Below are positions 1-8,896 of a DNA stretch of 23,535 nt, piece by piece (the first letter of the stretch is position 1; each line of letters opens with the position of its first letter). The stretch lies in assembly GCA_902781245.1 (NCBI GenBank), contig CACZIP010000004.1, forward strand, positions 1 to 23,535, in the 5' to 3' direction. The stretch comes from an uncultured Coriobacteriaceae bacterium. Its GTDB lineage: Bacteria; Actinomycetota; Coriobacteriia; Coriobacteriales; Eggerthellaceae. Below the pieces are notes generated by a model. That model saw only the letters and a program-made list of their open reading frames with translations, was not told the origin of the DNA and did no database searches. A program made the position numbers and the translations under genes.

Positions 1-465
1 CACGATCGCCGGTATCCACTTCATTGGCGCATTAGCATGACAATCGATGCCAATCAATTCGTCGCATTCCGCGGACCTCACTGATGTGCGCCGTGAAAGA
101 ATAGCGGCAATCCACGCCAACCCCTTGGCGACCGCCCCAAGGCACGATTGCAATAATGCAAGCAAGCTTCTATTGAGTACTGCAGTCCGAGTATTCCCAA
201 AACCCATAAGATAAACGAGCAAATAGTTGGTAATCTTTTTATCAGCTTGGCAGAAAAAGGCGGTGATTAGCAACGGGAACGCAGCAATTCTTCCGCCGCA
301 AATATTGTTCTGCACTACTATCAGAGAATGTACCGGCTTGCGACTGGACGGGACAAAACTAACTCCGTGAACGCTTTTTACCATGTCAGACATGCGCGGC
401 TTAATCGGAACGATGGCCTGAGTCCGCATAATGGCAGTCGAGCATATAGCTGAACAGCTCGCCAT
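1..465 (-). CDS. Unrecognised ORF, partial (runs off the left edge)
   Basis: A minus-strand frame stays open for 155 codons from an ATG at 465 to the window edge. All three plus frames, and the other minus frames I checked, are broken by stops. The ATG lies 3 nt past the polymerase stop and follows an AAGG ribosome-binding sequence about 8 nt upstream, so translational coupling is plausible. The translation begins MASCSAICSTAIMRTQ and has hydrophobic stretches in its middle (AAFPLLITAFFC; TNYLLVYLMGFG). I recognise no family. Codon use is mixed and the protein has unusually many Cys, Ser and Arg residues, so it may be a decayed gene or a chance open frame. A short alternative frame (reading LTYGELFSYMLDC) stops after about 20 codons. 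By position, a glycosyltransferase, acyltransferase or flippase would be expected, but nothing in the sequence shows it. Confidence 0.35.
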   Translation of the reverse strand, partial: MASCSAICSTAIMRTQAIVPIKPRMSDMVKSVHGVSFVPSSRKPVHSLIVVQNNICGGRIAAFPLLITAFFCQADKKITNYLLVYLMGFGNTRTAVLNRSLLALLQSCLGAVAKGLAWIAAILSRRTSVRSAECDELIGIDCHANAPMKWIPAIV

Positions 466-468
466 ATG

Positions 469-1908
469 TTAACCTTTTGGCTGGAATCGGTCGAGAAAAC
501 GCGTTGAAATGAAAAGTAGCGCGGCAAAGCAGGTCAAATAACCAACGGTGTATGCCCAGCTGCTGAGCAAGTCGCCTCTGAGCATAAAGAAGAACAGCAT
601 GCAGGCGAACACGTAAAATAGACGCCCTCCCCCGCTCCCTTCATAGAACCAGGAATCGAACTTCCAACAGAGAAGCCCAGCTACGATTGCGAATAACACC
701 ATCCCCGCAATCCCGAAATTAATCATACCCTCCCCTGGCAGTGGGCAAGAGACATTAACAAACGATTGACCTTGGGAGGAAGCGATCATTGCACCAGACC
801 CAACACCTTTCGCAGTCCAGATTGATCTTGGAATAAAAAAGAGAGCAACCGTAGCAAGCTGAAAGCCAGCGGCCGTTCCGTTCTGCGCTACATAATGCAC
901 TGATCTCGCAAACATACTGTAGGCGTCATAGTCCCCCGAACAAAACCCTAAGGGTAGATTGGAAACTGTCGCTCCAACTTGATTAATAAACGTTTCTACA
1001 CCAAAGCTGCTAAATCTATAAACATTTGATGCGGGAAAGACAATCAGCAAGCCGAAAAGAAGAATCAGCGGGAATATGCCTTTGCGCTCCATCATCGGCT
1101 TAAACGCGAGCAAAGCAAGACCACCATAAATTGTTGCGGCATTGTATCGAGCCATCCCGGCAGGAAAACACGATATTATAATTAGGATACCTGCAATTAC
1201 CGTCAAAACGTCCACTTTGCGAAGTTGGATGCATCGAACTAGAACTAGGACGAAGGCAAACACGGGTATCGCTCGTATGCCTTTATCTAAGAGCAGCGAA
1301 GAAGTTTGATCGAGCCCCGTCGAAAAGGTTGAGCGAGCAAAAAGATTACCGAAACCCACATACGATACAACGAGCATCGTAGCAACTACCGATAGTGACA
1401 CCAACACAATCTCGGCCTTTCCGGATATCTGCGGAAGCCCAGCATAAAAGTCGTCGTAAAACCCTTTGAACGAGCGCCGTTTTCTCCCTCGGAGACCCAT
1501 AGAAGCAACAGCGAATAATACCCCCCAGCCAGTCAAAAGCATGTTGGATGTTTGGTAGTCAGCATCGGTTAACATATATCCCCACGGGGCATATCCGTGG
1601 GTATACTGAGATAGTGGCGCAATAACGAAGAAGGTGATATAGAAAACCCAGTGCACCTGAATTATGGAGAAAGGCCTTCGCGTTACAGACATTACAAAAC
1701 ATGTAAGGCCAAGTATTAAATTGACGAAAAAAGTTAAATAGACAAAAGGATCGTTACCAGTAACGTTTGTTGTTCCAATCGCAACGATTGAGAGAAACAG
1801 TAATCCGAATACCATTACCATCATTGCGAGTATGGCAGAATGAGAGGTCACGAACGTGGTCCTATCACTGTTATTTCGCTTTCCGAATTCGTTTACCCCC
1901 ATTGCCAT
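469..1908 (-). CDS. Wzy-like oligosaccharide repeat-unit polymerase
   Basis: This 479-residue protein is a polytopic membrane protein with roughly eleven to twelve hydrophobic segments, for example near residues 26-46, 55-72 and 82-100 and several towards the C-terminus. Two more hydrophilic stretches include one around residues 300-370. Its length, topology and place in a capsule operon fit the Wzy family, which joins undecaprenyl-diphosphate-linked repeat units on the outer face of the membrane. Wzy proteins share almost no sequence motifs, so the call rests on topology and context. The ATG at 1908 overlaps the end of the upstream glycosyltransferase by 16 bp, and a second ATG two codons later is an alternative start. 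Base use is more AT-rich than in the cps regulatory genes, as is common for repeat-unit-specific genes. A flippase (Wzx) is less likely, because Wzx proteins normally show more evenly spaced segments. Confidence 0.72.
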   Translation of the reverse strand: MAMGVNEFGKRNNSDRTTFVTSHSAILAMMVMVFGLLFLSIVAIGTTNVTGNDPFVYLTFFVNLILGLTCFVMSVTRRPFSIIQVHWVFYITFFVIAPLSQYTHGYAPWGYMLTDADYQTSNMLLTGWGVLFAVASMGLRGRKRRSFKGFYDDFYAGLPQISGKAEIVLVSLSVVATMLVVSYVGFGNLFARSTFSTGLDQTSSLLLDKGIRAIPVFAFVLVLVRCIQLRKVDVLTVIAGILIIISCFPAGMARYNAATIYGGLALLAFKPMMERKGIFPLILLFGLLIVFPASNVYRFSSFGVETFINQVGATVSNLPLGFCSGDYDAYSMFARSVHYVAQNGTAAGFQLATVALFFIPRSIWTAKGVGSGAMIASSQGQSFVNVSCPLPGEGMINFGIAGMVLFAIVAGLLCWKFDSWFYEGSGGGRLFYVFACMLFFFMLRGDLLSSWAYTVGYLTCFAALLFISTRFLDRFQPKG

Positions 1909-3014
1909 TCACCAATCATGTCCGCTATCATCCTTGCAGCGGCCTCATAATCGTCTATCACTTTAGAATCGTGCATTGCTCCTATGGTTTCCGAGCAACC
2001 TCCCGTATCATAGGTTAGAACAGGTGTTCCGCATGCCTCAGACTCCAAATTCACAGACGGATAATTGTCTTCACGAGTTGGATTGAACAGGACATCCGCA
2101 GCGGAATAAATCGTGGCAAGCTCCTTGCGCGATTCGGTTCTCTCGATACCGATTATCCCTTGCGGTAAGCTTTCTATTTGATTGCGCCTCAAACCGACAA
2201 GCACAATTACCAGCCGTCCCTCGAAATCTCGGGCAAGTCGCATGAAATCATTTATTCCTTTACGTTCAGTCCAAGGGCTAGCAACGCCTAGAACCATAAA
2301 GCGATCATCAATTCCATAGTGTGCGCGGAATTCGCTCGGCGTCGGTTTGAAAACCGCGTGGTCGACATCGTTGTGCCGCACTTCAATCGGGTACTTCGAA
2401 AGAAAGCTCTGGCTTACAAGGCGTGCTAGCCATTTCGACGGAGTGATGATCGTCTGCTTATCGGTGGATAGCGATGTAAAAATACAACGCTTATCATCGA
2501 AATTTCGCTTGCTGTTATCGAACAGGCAAGATTTGGGATACTCACTCTTCTGCGGACACTTGTATTCGTACGAGCAATGAGTCTTCCATTGCTCGCACTT
2601 CACATACGTGAAGTGCGAGCAATGGCCCGTAAAACTCCAACAATCATGCAAAGTCCAAAAAGTCATCTGATTGCGTTTTGCCAGCCACTGAAAGAGCATT
2701 TCAATGTTGAGATAATAACCGTGTAAGTTGTGCAGATGCACCACGTCTGGATCAACCTCATCTAGCTTTGCCAAAAGTCTACGCGTAGCTGCCTTGGAAT
2801 GAAACCCGGCTCGATCGTCTATACGCGTAAGCGCTACGTCGACATACGTACCTAGCCTTGAGCCGAAATTGAATTCGTGATCGTTCTCAGCGGCACGTCC
2901 GCGTCCCCACATGGCCCAACATTCGTCACCTACAGCAAGACGTTTCTCTTGCTCACGAAACATCACCGATCCCGTGGACCCGTTTGGTACAGTATTTATC
3001 TGCACATACTTCAC
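1893..3014 (-). CDS. GT4-family glycosyltransferase (cysteine-rich WcaC/EpsF-like subgroup)
   Basis: The 373-residue protein has a GT-B layout. The N-terminal half contains VDPDVVHLHNLHGYY (about residues 88-102) and THDCW-type motif LHDCWSFTGHC. The C-terminal half has the nucleotide-sugar signature EACGTPVLTYDTGG near residues 327-340, preceded by the E-x7-E region (TREDNYPSVNLESEA). A cysteine cluster (GHCSHF, VKCEQW, THC, KCPQ) is typical of a capsule/colanic-acid subgroup of GT4 enzymes. It likely adds one sugar to the lipid-linked repeat unit at the cytoplasmic face; donor and acceptor cannot be read from sequence. The start is a GTG at 3014, 3 nt after the capG stop, with GGAG only at a long distance, so translation probably relies on coupling. 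A perfect 18-bp inverted repeat lies inside the cysteine-cluster codons at 2586-2625. Confidence 0.85.
   Translation of the reverse strand: MKYVQINTVPNGSTGSVMFREQEKRLAVGDECWAMWGRGRAAENDHEFNFGSRLGTYVDVALTRIDDRAGFHSKAATRRLLAKLDEVDPDVVHLHNLHGYYLNIEMLFQWLAKRNQMTFWTLHDCWSFTGHCSHFTYVKCEQWKTHCSYEYKCPQKSEYPKSCLFDNSKRNFDDKRCIFTSLSTDKQTIITPSKWLARLVSQSFLSKYPIEVRHNDVDHAVFKPTPSEFRAHYGIDDRFMVLGVASPWTERKGINDFMRLARDFEGRLVIVLVGLRRNQIESLPQGIIGIERTESRKELATIYSAADVLFNPTREDNYPSVNLESEACGTPVLTYDTGGCSETIGAMHDSKVIDDYEAAARMIADMIGEWQWG
2571..2625. repeat. Perfect 18-bp inverted repeat inside the GT4 gene, with a third competing arm
   Basis: The arm CCATTGCTCGCACTTCAC at 2586-2603 is followed by a 4-nt loop and its exact complement at 2608-2625. 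A further copy of the outer part, CGAGCAATG at 2571-2579, can also pair with CATTGCTCG at 2587-2595 across a 7-nt loop. The two hairpins are therefore mutually exclusive. The sequence encodes the cysteine cluster of the glycosyltransferase. No T-run follows on either strand, so it is not an intrinsic terminator. It may act as an mRNA structure within the operon or reflect palindrome-templated mutation. Confidence 0.9.
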
Positions 3015-3017
3015 GAG

Positions 3018-4187
3018 CTAGCGCTTTCTCCAAACCATCTTGTCCACAACTCCAGCGTAAGACTGGATGATCTTGACAACCTTTGTCGATACGTTGAGAT
3101 CAGCATAGTCTGGCACCAAGATGCCAAAGTCATCATCTTGTTGCATTACAACTGCAAGGTCAACCGCCTGCAACAAACCCTTTTCATCAATACCCGACAA
3201 CACAAAACATGCTTTATCTAGGGCCTCGGGGCGTTCGGTTGAAGTGCGAATACATACCGCCGGAAAAGGCTTGCCGACACTTGTGAAAAAGCTCGACTCT
3301 TCTGGCAACGTACCCGAATCGCTCACAACGCAGAAAGCATGTGACTGCAAACAGTTGTAATCATGGAACCCGAGCGGCTCATGCTGGATGACTCGTCCAT
3401 CAAGCTCAAACCCAGATTCTTCCAAACGCTTTCGGCTACGCGGGTGGCAGCTATAAAGCACGGGCATGTCGTACTTATTCACCATGGCGTTGATGGCAGA
3501 AAACAAGCTCTCAAAGTTTTCTTGGGTATCAATGTTCTCCTCGCGATGAGCGGAAAGCAAGATGTAACCGCCCTTTTCAAGCCCCAAACGGGAGTGGATA
3601 TCGGATGCCTCGATCTCGGCAAGGTTGGCGGTCAGCACTTCGGCCATTGGACTGCCGGTCACATAGGTACGTTCTTTGGGAAGACCACACTCTGCCAGAT
3701 AGCGTCTCGCATGCTCGGAATAAGCCAAATTCACATCTGAGATTATGTCCACGATTCGACGGTTGGTCTCCTCGGGTAGACACTCATCCTTGCAGCGATT
3801 GCCAGCCTCCATGTGGAAGATGGGAATATGCAGCCTCTTCGCACCTATAACAGACAAGCAGCTATTCGTGTCGCCAAGCACCAGAACGGCGTCAGGCTTC
3901 ACTTGCACCATGAGTTTGTAGGAGCGGTCGATGATGTTGCCCATAGTCGCACCAAGGTCATCGCCCACTGCATCAAGATACACGTCGGGATTATCAAGCT
4001 TCAAATCCTTGAAGAATACCCCGTTGAGGTTGTAGTCGTAGTTTTGCCCCGTGTGCGCCAACAGACAGTCGAAATACTTCCGGCATTTCTTAATTACCTC
4101 GGAAAGGCGAATAATTTCAGGACGTGTACCAACAATGATAAGAAGTTTGAGACGACCGTCATCTTTAAAAGAAGCTTCATAGCCCAT
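3018..4187 (-). CDS. capG: UDP-2-acetamido-2,6-dideoxy-L-talose 2-epimerase (UDP-L-FucNAc-forming), CapG/FnlC type
   Basis: This cytoplasmic enzyme of the non-hydrolysing UDP-GlcNAc 2-epimerase fold has 389 residues, the usual size. It would convert UDP-L-PneNAc (the talo sugar) to UDP-L-FucNAc, the last step of the CapE-CapF-CapG pathway. Visible motifs are IVGTRPEIIRLSEVIKK near residues 17-33, LGDTNSCLS, HMEAGNRC, LPEETNRRIVD, SAHREEN and SDSGTLPEES; the acidic and His positions expected in the active site are present. The closely following capF and capE orthologues separate it from a simple WecB (ManNAc) epimerase. The ATG at 4187 lies 5 nt after the capF stop. About 12 residues precede the core fold, so a later start cannot be excluded. 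Confidence 0.88.
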   Translation of the reverse strand: MGYEASFKDDGRLKLLIIVGTRPEIIRLSEVIKKCRKYFDCLLAHTGQNYDYNLNGVFFKDLKLDNPDVYLDAVGDDLGATMGNIIDRSYKLMVQVKPDAVLVLGDTNSCLSVIGAKRLHIPIFHMEAGNRCKDECLPEETNRRIVDIISDVNLAYSEHARRYLAECGLPKERTYVTGSPMAEVLTANLAEIEASDIHSRLGLEKGGYILLSAHREENIDTQENFESLFSAINAMVNKYDMPVLYSCHPRSRKRLEESGFELDGRVIQHEPLGFHDYNCLQSHAFCVVSDSGTLPEESSFFTSVGKPFPAVCIRTSTERPEALDKACFVLSGIDEKGLLQAVDLAVVMQQDDDFGILVPDYADLNVSTKVVKIIQSYAGVVDKMVWRKR

Positions 4188-4192
4188 CGAAG

Positions 4193-5383
4193 CTACACCT
4201 CCTCGAAAAATGTATCAGGTCGGTCAGGGTTGAAGACCTCATTTGCCCACATGACTGTTACCAAATCACTATCTTGCGATACGTTGATGATGTTGTGCGT
4301 ATAACCCGGAATCATTTCAACAACTGTCGGATCGTCACCACAAACACGATACTCAACTACTGGATACTCGTTACCTTCCTGATCAACGCCAACTCTCCTG
4401 AGCTGAATAAGCGCTTCCCCACTGACTACCAGGAACTTTTCCCACTTCGTATGGTGCCAATGCTGGCCCTTTGTGATTCCAGGCTTCGAAACGTTCACGG
4501 AGACCTGTCCGCGGTCTGTTGTATGCAGTATTTCAGTAAAGCTTCCGCGGGCATCTTCGTTTTTCTTCAGCTTATAGCTGAAATCACTAGGGTCGAGATA
4601 ACTCAAATACGTGCTGTACAGCTTCTTCGAGAACGACCCCTCAGTAACATCGGGTATTGAGATGTCATCACGGGCAGCTTTGAAACCATTCAACAGTTCC
4701 ACGATTTGGCCAAGCGACACATGATCGGTGGGAAGTGCTTCGCAGAACCCACCTTCTTTATGGCACTCCTTGCCAAGAAGCGCATTGAGCATTTCATCGA
4801 CCAAATCATCGATGTAGAGCAAATCGAGCTCCGTCGATGGATCATTCACAGTAATCGGCAAATCGTTAGCAATGTTATTACAGAACGTTGCAACTGCGCT
4901 GTTGTAGTTTGGACGGCACCACTTACCATAGAGGTTCGGGAAGCGGTATATGAGCACCTTCGCACCCGTTCGCTCCGAGTACTCGCGAAATAGCTGCTCA
5001 CCAGCAAGCTTGCTCTTACCATACTCGCTGCCTGCGAAACGACCTTCAAGCGAAGCCTGCACACTAGAACTCAACATCACCGGGCACTTGTTGCTGTGTT
5101 TCTCAAGCGTCTCAAGCAGCGTCGAAGCAAATCCGAAATTGCCCTCCATGAACTCGGAAGCATCCTTTGGCCGGTTCACACCCGCCAGGTTGAAGACGAA
5201 GTCTGCCTCAGCGCACCACGCATCAAGTTCTTCAGGCGTCGACGAGAGATCGTATTCAAATATCTCTAACGGTTGCAATTCTTGAAAGCGTTCTCGACGA
5301 TCCTTGCCGTCACGTATGTTCTTCAATGAGGCACAGAGATTGCTACCAACGAACCCTTTTGCGCCAGTAACTAATACCTTCAC
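4193..5383 (-). CDS. capF: UDP-L-FucNAc pathway reductase/epimerase, SDR plus cupin (CapF/FnlB type)
   Basis: This is a bifunctional cytoplasmic enzyme that acts on the CapE product. The C-terminal cupin epimerises at C3 and the N-terminal SDR domain reduces C4 with NAD(P)H to give UDP-L-PneNAc. The Rossmann motif VTGAKGFVGSNL is at residues 5-16, NLAGVNRPKD follows, and the catalytic YGKSK is near residue 121. The C-terminal cupin carries the metal-site pattern GQHWHHTKWEKF and ends the 396-residue protein, close to the usual CapF length. The start is a GTG at 5383 that overlaps the TAG stop of capE by one base (TAGTG), which points to translational coupling. Confidence 0.9.
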   Translation of the reverse strand: MKVLVTGAKGFVGSNLCASLKNIRDGKDRRERFQELQPLEIFEYDLSSTPEELDAWCAEADFVFNLAGVNRPKDASEFMEGNFGFASTLLETLEKHSNKCPVMLSSSVQASLEGRFAGSEYGKSKLAGEQLFREYSERTGAKVLIYRFPNLYGKWCRPNYNSAVATFCNNIANDLPITVNDPSTELDLLYIDDLVDEMLNALLGKECHKEGGFCEALPTDHVSLGQIVELLNGFKAARDDISIPDVTEGSFSKKLYSTYLSYLDPSDFSYKLKKNEDARGSFTEILHTTDRGQVSVNVSKPGITKGQHWHHTKWEKFLVVSGEALIQLRRVGVDQEGNEYPVVEYRVCGDDPTVVEMIPGYTHNIINVSQDSDLVTVMWANEVFNPDRPDTFFEEV

Positions 5384-6444
5384 TATTGCACCGCCTCACC
5401 TTCGCGGCCTTCCATCGCCAGCTGCACGTACTCGGCAGTCTTTATCTTTGCTACCGTGCCCGCAACATCTAAACGCTCGGTATTGTGCGAGGTATAGGCT
5501 TCATCAACCATAGTCTCAACCTTGCCCTCGACGAAGAATTTATCATAGTTCAAATCACGCGAATCAGCATATACGCGATAGTATTTCCCCATGTCTTCGG
5601 AGCGCAGCCTCTCTTCACGTGTCATGAGCGTCTCGAACAGCTTCTCCCCGTGCCTTGTTCCGATGATTCGCGTGCCTACATGTCCGAACACCTCTTGGAC
5701 AGCTTCGGCCAAATCTGCGATGGTCGACGCCGGCGCCTTCTGAATGAAAAGGTCTCCAGGATTAGCATGCTCGAAAGCGAAGCAAACGAGATCAACGGCT
5801 TCGTCGAGGTTCATAAGAAATCGCGTCATCGCTGGATCGGTCACGGTCAACGGCTCGCCCTTGCGAATGCGATCGATGAAAAGCGGGATAACGCTACCGC
5901 GACTGCACATGACATTGCCGTATCGCGTGCAACATATGGTCGTACGCCCCGCTGCAATTCGGGCATTTGCATAGATGATTGACTCCATCATGGCTTTCGA
6001 CTTGCCCATGGCGTTAATTGGATAAGCTGCTTTATCGGTTGAAAGACACACAACTTTGTCGACGCCTTCGTCAATGGCTGCATGCAAAACGTTGTCCGTA
6101 CCTATGACGTTTGTCTTGACAGCTTCCATCGGAAAGAACTCGCACGACGGCACTTGTTTGAGTGCGGCAGCGTGGAAGATATAGTCCACACCATGCATAG
6201 CATCGCGAACGCTACGCTCGTCCCGCACGTCTCCAATGTAAAAGCGAACTCTTCTTGCAAGCTCCGGCGAACGCGATTGCAATCTATGCCGCATGTCATC
6301 TTGCTTTTTCTCATCGCGACTAAAAATGCGAACCTCGCCCACATCTGTTTCCAGAAAATGTTTAAGGACGGTAGAGCCAAAAGAGCCCGTACCGCCCGTT
6401 ATCATCAACGTCTTACCTGCGAAGGCAGTTGTATCAGTCTGCAC
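5383..6444 (-). CDS. capE: UDP-GlcNAc 4,6-dehydratase, C5-inverting (CapE/FlaA1/FnlA type)
   Basis: This enzyme catalyses the first committed step to UDP-L-FucNAc, an NADP-dependent dehydration of UDP-GlcNAc with inversion at C5. The protein has 353 residues, matching the family. The nucleotide-binding motif GGTGSFGSTVL is at residues 17-27 and FSRDEKKQDDMRHRL follows. The inverting-dehydratase signature STDKAAYPINAMGKSK is near residues 134-149; Met replaces the usual SDR catalytic Tyr, which is normal for this subgroup, and the catalytic Lys is kept. The ATG at 6444 overlaps the end of the upstream fusion gene by 11 bp. It is one of three consecutive pathway genes, so the product almost certainly feeds capF. 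Confidence 0.92.
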   Translation of the reverse strand: MQTDTTAFAGKTLMITGGTGSFGSTVLKHFLETDVGEVRIFSRDEKKQDDMRHRLQSRSPELARRVRFYIGDVRDERSVRDAMHGVDYIFHAAALKQVPSCEFFPMEAVKTNVIGTDNVLHAAIDEGVDKVVCLSTDKAAYPINAMGKSKAMMESIIYANARIAAGRTTICCTRYGNVMCSRGSVIPLFIDRIRKGEPLTVTDPAMTRFLMNLDEAVDLVCFAFEHANPGDLFIQKAPASTIADLAEAVQEVFGHVGTRIIGTRHGEKLFETLMTREERLRSEDMGKYYRVYADSRDLNYDKFFVEGKVETMVDEAYTSHNTERLDVAGTVAKIKTAEYVQLAMEGREGEAVQ

Positions 6445-8896
6445 TATTGCTTCCCTTCAGTTTCTGCAACTCTCTTTCCAATATGGAATAGAATCGCTCT
6501 TTTGCAAAGTGTTCTTCGTAGTATTTTCTTCCGTTTTTCCCCATAGCCTCGCGCTGCTCGGGCGTCATATCGGCAAACCTCAGACATATCTCCGCAAGAC
6601 CGACGGGATCTTCGGCATCGCAGCACAGCCCGCATCCAGCTTCCTCGATGATGTGGCGAGCTTCCCCAACTACCGTGCCGAGAATGGGGCGTCCCGCTGC
6701 CATGTAGGAAGTAATCTTCCTTGGCAAAGTGTATCCGAGAATCGAGTTGTCTTGGAACGTTGCCACCATGGCATCTGACGAGTCGTAGAACGAAGGCATA
6801 TCGTTGAGGGGATACCTCCCGTGAAAAATCACGCACTCGGCCCCGATTTCATCTTTGTACTTCTTCAAAGTCTCCAGTTCGGAACCCGATCCCACTACAT
6901 GCAACGCAAAACGTTCGTCACCCTCGAGATAATGGCCTGCTTCTACGAATGTGTTCACAGCTTGCGCAATGCCGACATTCCCAGCAAACGTGAGATTTAT
7001 CTTTGTCGGATCATACTCCTCACGAAGCGGGGCGTCCTGGTCGAAGATGTCCTCTGCATACTGCGGCAGATACAAGGTTTTCACATCCTGCATGCCAAGC
7101 TCTTGCTTGTAATACTCTCCGAACGTGCGTGATGAAATCGCCAACGTATTTGCAGATGAATAGATTCTTCGCGACACGCTTGCGTAGGCTTTATAGATAA
7201 TCGACCCTCGCTTGATATTGCCAACCGTTAAACATTCGGGCCAAAGATCCTGGCACCAGAGAAGCACTGGCACGTGATTCTTTTTCCCGTACGCAAGAGC
7301 GGGACGGCTCATCATAACTGGAGACGTTTGAAACGAAAGCACGACGTCGTAACCCGCACCCATGCTCCGTGCAATCCTTGTCGCATTTATGCTGAAGCTG
7401 TAGTAGTTCAAAACGCGTTGCCAGATTTCGCAACCCCTCGGGATGAGCTTCGTACGTATGATATGCACACCATTGCGCTCCTGCTTTGCATGGGCGCCAT
7501 GCTCGTAGCCCTCGTATATGTCACCATCGGGATAGTTTGGCGTACCCGTAAGTACAGTCACGCTGTGGCCCATGGCAGCAAGGCCTTCGCATACATCTGG
7601 GATTGCAAACGGCTCAGGCCAGTAGTGTTGGCTCACTGCCAGAACTCGCAGAGGTCGCTCGGTCTTCTTGAGGTCGTCATTCGAAGTTGAACTCGCATCA
7701 ACACCTCCCAGGATAGCTGCTGCGATTTCTTCTTTGGTGTAATCCTCGTCCTCATCGACTTCGTCGATTGGCACAACTTCGTTTTCGCCCGTTTCCGGAT
7801 CGAAGCGCTTGCGTATAACCGGCACGAAAACACGCAGATGCATACCCAATAGGAACAAAGCAACCGCGACTGCAATGACGATGATTACTCTCCAAAAAGC
7901 GGTCACTTGCGTGATGGCAACAGCACACAAGCACAGCATTGCCGTGCAGGCGTAAATTATTGCCACCGCTGCCCGTTGCCCGTAGTTCTTTTTCAAAAGG
8001 CGGTGGTGGACGTGCCCTTTGTCAGCCGTTCCGATGCTGATGCCAACGCGTGTTCGGCGAACAATCGCTGCAAAGGTATCCAGAATGGGGATACCCACCA
8101 TGACCATCGGAACCAAAAGCGTGGTAACACCTGTAATATTCACAGTTCCCATGAGGGAGATAATGCCGAGGCAGAAACCCAACAGCATAGAACCTGAATC
8201 GCCCAGAAAGATCTTTGCTGGATGGAAGTTCCATTTCAAGAACCCGAACGTCGCACCAACAAGCGCCGCAGCAAGTGCCGCAGCATCATAATGTCCAGCC
8301 ATAACTGAGACGGCGAACAATGCAATGCCGCACATTGCAGTAATTCCCGAAGCCAAACCGTCAATGCCATCAATGAGATTGATGATGTTTGCAAATGACA
8401 CAAGGTAGATTACCGTTATTGGATATGCAATCCAGCTTAGCTCGATGACGCTGTCATCAATAGGACTGACGATGCTACCAATTACAACACCGAATGCAGT
8501 TGCCGCTGAAGCTGCGACAACCTGCCAAATAAATTTCGTATGCGGCATCATGTTCTTGACATCGTCGATTGCTCCAACAAGAAACATGCCGAAGATAGAC
8601 AAGCCCACGCCGGCGTAATTAATTGACAGTTCGGCTGTTGGCTCTTGAATCGGACCCCACCCGAACGCCTGAGAGAGAACGAGCCACCCACCGAAAGCGA
8701 CAGCTAATCCCGCCATCACAGCAATACCACCCATGCGCGGAGTGGGCGTGGTGTTCACCCTGCGTCTGCTTGGATAGTCGACAGCATCCAGCTTCCATGC
8801 AATCTTGCTCGCAAGTGGTGTAAGTAACAATGTCGCAATTAGCGCGATTGCGAACAGTGCAAAGTATGAGTTGCTAACGGAGCTTAGACTTGCCAT
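6434..8896 (-). CDS. Fusion: undecaprenyl-phosphate GlcNAc-1-P transferase (WecA/TagO-like) + WbuB-like L-FucNAc transferase
   Basis: The protein has about 820 residues and two full domains. Residues about 1-360 form a polytopic MraY/WecA-type transferase. It carries PRMGGIAVMAG, DDVKNMMPHTK (the DDxxN motif), NLIDGIDGLASG, FLGDSGSMLLGF and the cytoplasmic HVHHRLL motif. An acidic linker (EVDEDEDYTKEE) leads to a GT4 domain from about residue 415, with SQHYWPEPF, LLWCQDLWPECL and LGYTLPRKITSYMAAGRPIL as in WbuB-like FucNAc transferases. The first domain would make Und-PP-GlcNAc and the second would add L-FucNAc supplied by CapEFG. Both active sites face the cytoplasm, so the fusion is topologically sensible. 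A GTG 17 codons upstream also opens the frame but has no ribosome-binding site; ATG at 8896 has GGAG 5 nt upstream and begins the first membrane segment, so I chose it. The two activities usually sit on separate proteins. Confidence 0.87.
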   Translation of the reverse strand: MASLSSVSNSYFALFAIALIATLLLTPLASKIAWKLDAVDYPSRRRVNTTPTPRMGGIAVMAGLAVAFGGWLVLSQAFGWGPIQEPTAELSINYAGVGLSIFGMFLVGAIDDVKNMMPHTKFIWQVVAASAATAFGVVIGSIVSPIDDSVIELSWIAYPITVIYLVSFANIINLIDGIDGLASGITAMCGIALFAVSVMAGHYDAAALAAALVGATFGFLKWNFHPAKIFLGDSGSMLLGFCLGIISLMGTVNITGVTTLLVPMVMVGIPILDTFAAIVRRTRVGISIGTADKGHVHHRLLKKNYGQRAAVAIIYACTAMLCLCAVAITQVTAFWRVIIVIAVAVALFLLGMHLRVFVPVIRKRFDPETGENEVVPIDEVDEDEDYTKEEIAAAILGGVDASSTSNDDLKKTERPLRVLAVSQHYWPEPFAIPDVCEGLAAMGHSVTVLTGTPNYPDGDIYEGYEHGAHAKQERNGVHIIRTKLIPRGCEIWQRVLNYYSFSINATRIARSMGAGYDVVLSFQTSPVMMSRPALAYGKKNHVPVLLWCQDLWPECLTVGNIKRGSIIYKAYASVSRRIYSSANTLAISSRTFGEYYKQELGMQDVKTLYLPQYAEDIFDQDAPLREEYDPTKINLTFAGNVGIAQAVNTFVEAGHYLEGDERFALHVVGSGSELETLKKYKDEIGAECVIFHGRYPLNDMPSFYDSSDAMVATFQDNSILGYTLPRKITSYMAAGRPILGTVVGEARHIIEEAGCGLCCDAEDPVGLAEICLRFADMTPEQREAMGKNGRKYYEEHFAKERFYSILERELQKLKGSNSAD

